The notes beneath the pieces were generated by a model that ran no database searches, was not told the DNA's origin, and saw only the letters and a program-made list of their open reading frames with translations. DNA of 64,000 nucleotides from Corallium rubrum (lineage: Eukaryota > Cnidaria > Anthozoa > Scleralcyonacea > Coralliidae): positions 69,894,132 through 69,958,131 of the forward strand of contig OZ035997.1 in assembly GCA_964035015.1 (NCBI GenBank), in the 5' to 3' direction. Of the stretch, positions 59,857 through 64,000 are shown piece after piece. Numbering within the stretch: the stretch's first letter is position 1; each line of letters begins with the position of its first letter. The translations under genes were made by a program, and so were the position numbers.

Positions 59857-62681
59857 TTAAACTACACCAGGCACTAACATTCCCCGCTGGACACTCTCGT
59901 CAATTAGGGCTGTGAGCTTGTCCCCACAAAAATAACACTTCTCATCACTTTCATTCATTTTCTCCAAACCACAATAGCAATAGTTGGAGTCATTAAGAGC
60001 TCGTGCAAGGATGTAAACATTCTTACTCGGTGTATTCAAGCATGGCTCATGGCCATGCTCGGGAAGCCAAACAAGCATTATGAACTCATGCCTGAAAATT
60101 TCAACCCAGCGTTTCTGATAAGTTGTATTTTTACTTAATTGCTGAAGAGCAATGTGTTTGACTTCTCTTCCCTCCATTGTAACAGTCAAGAGACCTTGCC
60201 CATAAACATCAAAACATGTACCTGGTGTGCACTGGAACTACATGACCGATGGTCCAAACAGTTGGACTAACCGAGCTATGCAAATGTAAGGCATTAGCAC
60301 GGAAGTATTCATGTGCAGCTTTTGAAAGTTTTGAAATGTCAGTCTCCTGAACCTTAAATCTGTTGAATATTGAGCAGCAATCACGCAACCTAAGACCAAT
60401 ATAAGCAAGTGTGAAGACAAGCTGATTTTGATCTTGGTTATCACTAGTACAACTCATTGCCTTGATCAGCCTCATGAAATTATGACAAAACAACCTGGAA
60501 TCCTTGCCGGTAAAGCGGTAAGTCAGTTCACCTCTGTGGCCTTGAGTTTCATCAAACCACTTTTTAACTTTATTAGCTACTCGTGTTGCCTTAACTTCAT
60601 ACTGCAGAGCAAAAACAACTTTAGCAAAGCAGCTCTGCCTTGGCACTTCTGAAAATGATTTGCATGAATAAACATTTGATTTTGCGATGGATTCTTTTAG
60701 CAATGACTTGAAGAAGTATTGCCATGCATTATTTTTCAAGTGAAGAGGTTCTACATGGGCCTTGTCAATTAGTTCTCCAATGAGTGGAACAAACTCCTGG
60801 CGACTCTTCCTTTTGGCAATGAACTCTGTAACCTTTGTTCGCTTGGTCTTATCAGACACAGACTTGCTTTTTAATGATGTGCTTTCTACTGCTGTTGCAG
60901 TTTTAATTCTGTCCTGATAAGACCAAGGCTGCCATTTACATGAAGCATCATTTCCATATGTCCCCTTTAAATTGCAGCAGTCGGTCAGAGTAGCATTGCC
61001 AAACGAAGAAAAATATGTAGCTGCATTGTTTAATTCCCCACCAAGCATTGCCAGCATTTTCATATCATTGGGAAATTCCTCAAATGAAAATGTGACAGAC
61101 AGACCATTAATTTCAAACACTTTCCCCTTTAGGTCTGCCATTTGCTTGCACATGGCAAGTACATATTTCTTAACAACTAATGATGTTTCCTGACAATTAG
61201 CTCCGAATGCTAGGAAATTATCACTGCTTGAAGCTACACGCCTACCAGCATTAATAAAGCTAACAAGAAAAGAACAAGCACTTTCATTTTTGCCAAATGG
61301 ACACCCGTCACCTCCAAATGCAACAAGAAAGTTTCCCTCTGTTTTTCCAAACCACTTCAATACTTTTGCACGAGTATTAACACTCAAATAGAACTTTGCT
61401 AACCGAGGTAAATACTCTCTTAAATCCCTGAAACCGCCAGTTAATTTCTCATCCTCATCAATATAGTCCTTAAACTCTTCTTCAACACTGTATACTGTCC
61501 CAATATCAATTCCCTTGATCTGCTGAGCAAGTTTGTTGTATGTTAGCAGTTTTGGAATGGGACATTTTGACGAAAATGTAATTGCTGTTCTTTTCCCCTT
61601 GTCATACTTCATGGAAGATGAAAATCTAACTGCTTGGTACTTTCTCTTACCCATAACCCCAGCAGTATAATAGGTAGCTATACTTCTTAAAGTGTTTTGT
61701 TCTGAGTTTTCAAAGGCTAACCTATCCTTCTTTTGCTTTTGCTCAATAATACAAGAAGTAAGTTTATCGTTAGACAATACATAGTTACCTAATTGGTGTA
61801 ACTTGCACTTCTTACTTAGTGTGTCAAACAAACCATCAAGTGCAGGTCGTTTGTTGAGCAGAGTTCCACCATGGATTGTAAGGGCTGCATGAAATGTTTC
61901 ACGTCTTCGTCGCTCAAGTGTCCTTTCAGCAGTGTAGCTTTGATCTCAAGGTGATGTTGGTGACCGTTTTCGATTCTGAAACTACAAGAAGAGAATGAAA
62001 GCCTATGACTTTCATATTTTCAAATATCAGCCTGACCAGTTCTTGGAAACCACAGAGTTTCTTGGAATTGTGACACAGGCAACCCAAATTTATTGATTAC
62101 TATGACAATCAAATAGAAGTGAGGTAAAACAACTACAATTTTTGATACAATGGCAAAAATATGCAATATTATAGAATTCTTTAAACCTCAGAAATCAAAT
62201 GACTGCTCTTATTAATTATACATATAAGAAAAATCTAACAGTCACAGATGTATTTTACACTTTGCATTGTTTTTCAAAAATACCGGCAAAAATACTTACA
62301 TTGTTATTAACTGAGCACCCATTCCCCACTTTATTACATTGTTGTTGCAGAGCAACAAATTTCTCTGCTGCTTTGCTAACCTGCAAATTAATGAAATTAA
62401 ATAAATTAGTTATTTAATAAAATTTACAACTGAGCAAGATTTGCAAGAAGCACCTTTATCAAAGACTAATTTGATTTATAATTAAAAATATTTGAAACTA
62501 CAATGATATATAAATCAGGAGCTACTGTAATTACCTTTGCCTTCAACCTTCTGATCCGTTGTTGGTGTAGCTTCAACTCCCCATGAAGTACAGCCTTCTC
62601 TGCTGTGGCCTGCGTCTTTTGTAGCAGTTTTGCCTTCATGTATGTGCCAACAGCAAAGCGATTATACTTCTTTGAAGGCAT
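59857..62681 (-). pseudogene. Three-exon gene of an unrecognised multicopy family, damaged
   Basis: Exon 1 is 62681-62535 (147 bases, donor GTAATT), exon 2 is 62380-62300 (81 bases, acceptor TTTGCAG, donor GTAAGT), and exon 3 runs from 61975 (acceptor TTTCAG) to 59857; all junctions keep phase 0. Exon 3 has a TGA at 61948-61946 and a phase change near 60215. The main block (~540 codons) contains FLVAFGGDGCPFGKNESACSF and FLAFGANCQE, and the end has a C-x-C...CYFC zinc pattern. I recall similar uncharacterised multicopy proteins in cnidarians and molluscs; the function is unknown and a transposon origin is possible. Confidence 0.6.
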
Positions 62682-62923
62682 GGAGGCAGAACTAACACAA
62701 ACCAAAGAGGCTGTGCATATTAAACCAAATCAGAATAATTGCAATTCGGCATTTGCATCTGCGGCCAGCATGACTACACAATTGCAGACTACAGCAACAT
62801 CTGTAATTTAATATACAGCAAAACAAGGAGGTCGCTCGCAAGACAATGGTACAAATGTCATATTTATTGTTGAATAAAGAAAGATACGAAAAAACAAAAA
62901 ACATACAATTCTTACCTTGATGT

Positions 62924-63448
62924 TCAAGAACCAGATAGCCGTACTTGTGCCTTTCTCACTCGCCCGTGTGCGAACTTTATTGGAGCGAAAGTTAGGCCAT
63001 TCTGGTTGATTTCTTGGTTAGTCGCATAAAAGGCGAAAATATCGTTAAATTTCTCCGGTATACGTGCCGACTTACATAGCAAGTTTGATATTGAACGAAA
63101 GCTAAAAGCTTGATCTCTTTGGATTTCCCTCCAATTTTTACGTCCGAAGTATCGTATTTCCATAATATCCGCGCTTTTATATGCAAAATAGCTAGTCCCC
63201 AGACTCCCATCAAGAACCGGGTTTTGACCGCAGAATTTTGGCTTCACGATGATGGCGGGAAATTCGATATTCCTGACCCGGCGTGGCAAGGATCCAGTGT
63301 CCTTCAAGTAATACAAAGTAATTGCTAACTTTTTGGAGGCTGGGAGAGCACGGTGATTTGGTGAATTGGGATTTGGGACAATATGGTGTTGAAGCTCTTC
63401 CAACAACGTGAAAAACTGCGTGCGGAAAGTCGAAAGTTTTTCTTCCAC
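62924..63448 (-). CDS. Open frame running out of the Harbinger segment, unrecognised
   Basis: 174 codons are open. The first ~50 continue the Harbinger N-terminal region in another phase (LPASKKLAITLYYLKDTGSL). The remainder (from about 63300) is not transposase-like and contains KNWREIQRDQAFSFRSISNLL and an Arg-rich end. It could be an exon of an unknown gene fused by insertion, or a chance open frame. Confidence 0.3.
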   Translation of the reverse strand: MEEKLSTFRTQFFTLLEELQHHIVPNPNSPNHRALPASKKLAITLYYLKDTGSLPRRVRNIEFPAIIVKPKFCGQNPVLDGSLGTSYFAYKSADIMEIRYFGRKNWREIQRDQAFSFRSISNLLCKSARIPEKFNDIFAFYATNQEINQNGLTFAPIKFAHGRVRKAQVRLSGS

Positions 63449-63717
63449 TCTTCTTTGGGTAAATGATTATTTAACATATTCACCCACCACTGACCTGTCC
63501 TTCCATTCTGATACCAAATTGATCGAGGTCTTCGCAGCAACTGAAACAACCGCTTTCTCTTTAGCCTTCTGAGTAAATTATTTCGTTTAGCCAGCAGAGA
63601 TTTCAACAGAGCATCATTTCTGAAGTGCATATGAGCTTGTAATATCAGGCATATGCCATGCATTTGAAATAAAATAAAACAAAGACAAACGCTTAGCATT
63701 AATTTCACAGGATCCAT
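63300..63717 (-). pseudogene. PIF-Harbinger transposase, N-terminal remnant
   Basis: RRPRSIWYQNGRTGQWWVNML...EEWKKNFRLSARSF is the start region of Harbinger transposases. A phase change near 63390-63440 moves ALPASKKLAITLYYL to another frame, and the DDE domain does not follow. The preceding hydrophobic stretch may be non-genuine N-terminal read-in. Confidence 0.7.
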
Positions 63718-63764
63718 TTCGACCTGTTTACAATATTTTGTGATTCGAATTCAGTGCGGGTTGT

Positions 63765-63960
63765 AGCGGGAGTGACTAATTACTTCATGTAACCCCAGTG
63801 TATATGAACTAATTACTTCATGTAACTCCAGTGTATATGAATGAACCGAATGCTTGCCGGGTAGCTCGGTTTCATATAAACAGAATGTTTTTTTTAACTC
63901 AGCAAGGCGAGTAACCCGGCAAGCTGGGTAACTCGCCTCCATATAAACAGCCCCTTAAAG
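63765..63960. repeat. Foldback/tandem repeat near the right edge
   Basis: AACTAATTACTTCATGTAAC(C/T)CCAGTGTATATGAA occurs twice in tandem. It is followed by GGCGAGTAACCCGGCAAGCTGGGTAACTCGCC, an inverted pair ending in CATATAAACAGCCCC, typical of a Harbinger-like MITE end. Confidence 0.65.
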
Positions 63961-64000
63961 GTGCCAATGGAGTACATGCTAAATACCTTAGCGAGAGGTG

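Noticed and set aside
33140-61948. Several in-frame TGA codons (33140, 50054, 53433, 61946) as a sign of an altered genetic code
   Set aside because: Viral and intact genes here use TGA as stop, TAG also interrupts frames, and the affected genes show other damage; point mutation or sequencing error is simpler.

Overview
The window joins two very different kinds of DNA. Bases 1 to about 18,200 are AT-rich, densely coding and intronless. They carry the replication and maturation genes of a Polinton/adintovirus-type double-stranded DNA virus: a protein-primed family B DNA polymerase, an A32/FtsK-type packaging ATPase, an adenain-type cysteine protease and several tiny Lys/Arg-Gly-Gly-rich proteins that look like core or minor virion components. 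The copy enters from the left window edge. No capsid gene and no retroviral-type integrase of the viral element are visible, so those genes, if present, lie to the left. Bases 18,200 to 64,000 are ordinary transposon-rich animal DNA with introns, microsatellites and nested insertions. The repeat families (CR1/L2-like and Penelope-like retroelements, hAT, piggyBac, PIF-Harbinger, tRNA-derived SINEs, foldback MITEs) and the look of several multicopy unknown proteins suggest a cnidarian, probably an anthozoan; this is inference.

Viral part. 1-1,612: an unknown open frame, the protease, and three small basic ORFs on the opposite strand. 1,681-6,547: ATPase, polymerase and a short upstream ORF, all minus strand. 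6,651-7,846: unknown, SET-domain and basic proteins, plus strand. 7,941-10,120: five minus-strand genes including an exonuclease-like and a Cys-rich protein. 10,293-13,582: a large unknown protein, a Fic-domain protein (possible AMPylase), a helical protein possibly once joined to it, and a coiled-coil protein with a 10-residue repeat. 13,882-15,317: small genes, one with a signal peptide, and an ~80-bp tandem repeat. 15,362-18,131: a second Cys-rich protein (paralogue of the one at 9.7 kb, which ties this end to the virus) inside an array of about eighteen imperfect hairpins shaped like microRNA precursors. Three of the hairpins are diverged copies that keep their pairing through compensatory changes. 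The array is the most unusual thing in the window.

Host part. 18.6-24.0 kb: non-LTR, Penelope-like and SINE fragments and a 400-bp inverted repeat carrying a hammerhead-ribozyme-like core in each arm. 24.3-30.2 kb: decayed genes, a hAT transposase gene interrupted by a 913-bp non-autonomous hAT with a perfect 8-bp target duplication, and palindromes. 30.3-36.2 kb: a Crypton-like recombinase fragment, then a divergent pair: a damaged minus-strand gene with an integrase-like motif and a SAP-like region, and an intact two-exon plus-strand gene with a SAM domain. 37.0-44.2 kb: a piggyBac split by a hAT which is itself split by a CR1/L2-like element. 44.8-47.6 kb: transposon-gene remnants and a Harbinger MITE. 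48.3-53.9 kb: a nearly complete Ty3/gypsy element with 334/338-bp LTRs and a 4-bp target duplication. 54.8-64.0 kb: Harbinger remnants, foldback repeats and a damaged three-exon gene of an unrecognised family. No convincing single-copy host gene was found.

Together, the viral genes supply protein-primed replication, packaging and proteolytic maturation. The SET, Fic, secreted and hairpin loci are the likely host-interaction layer (inference).
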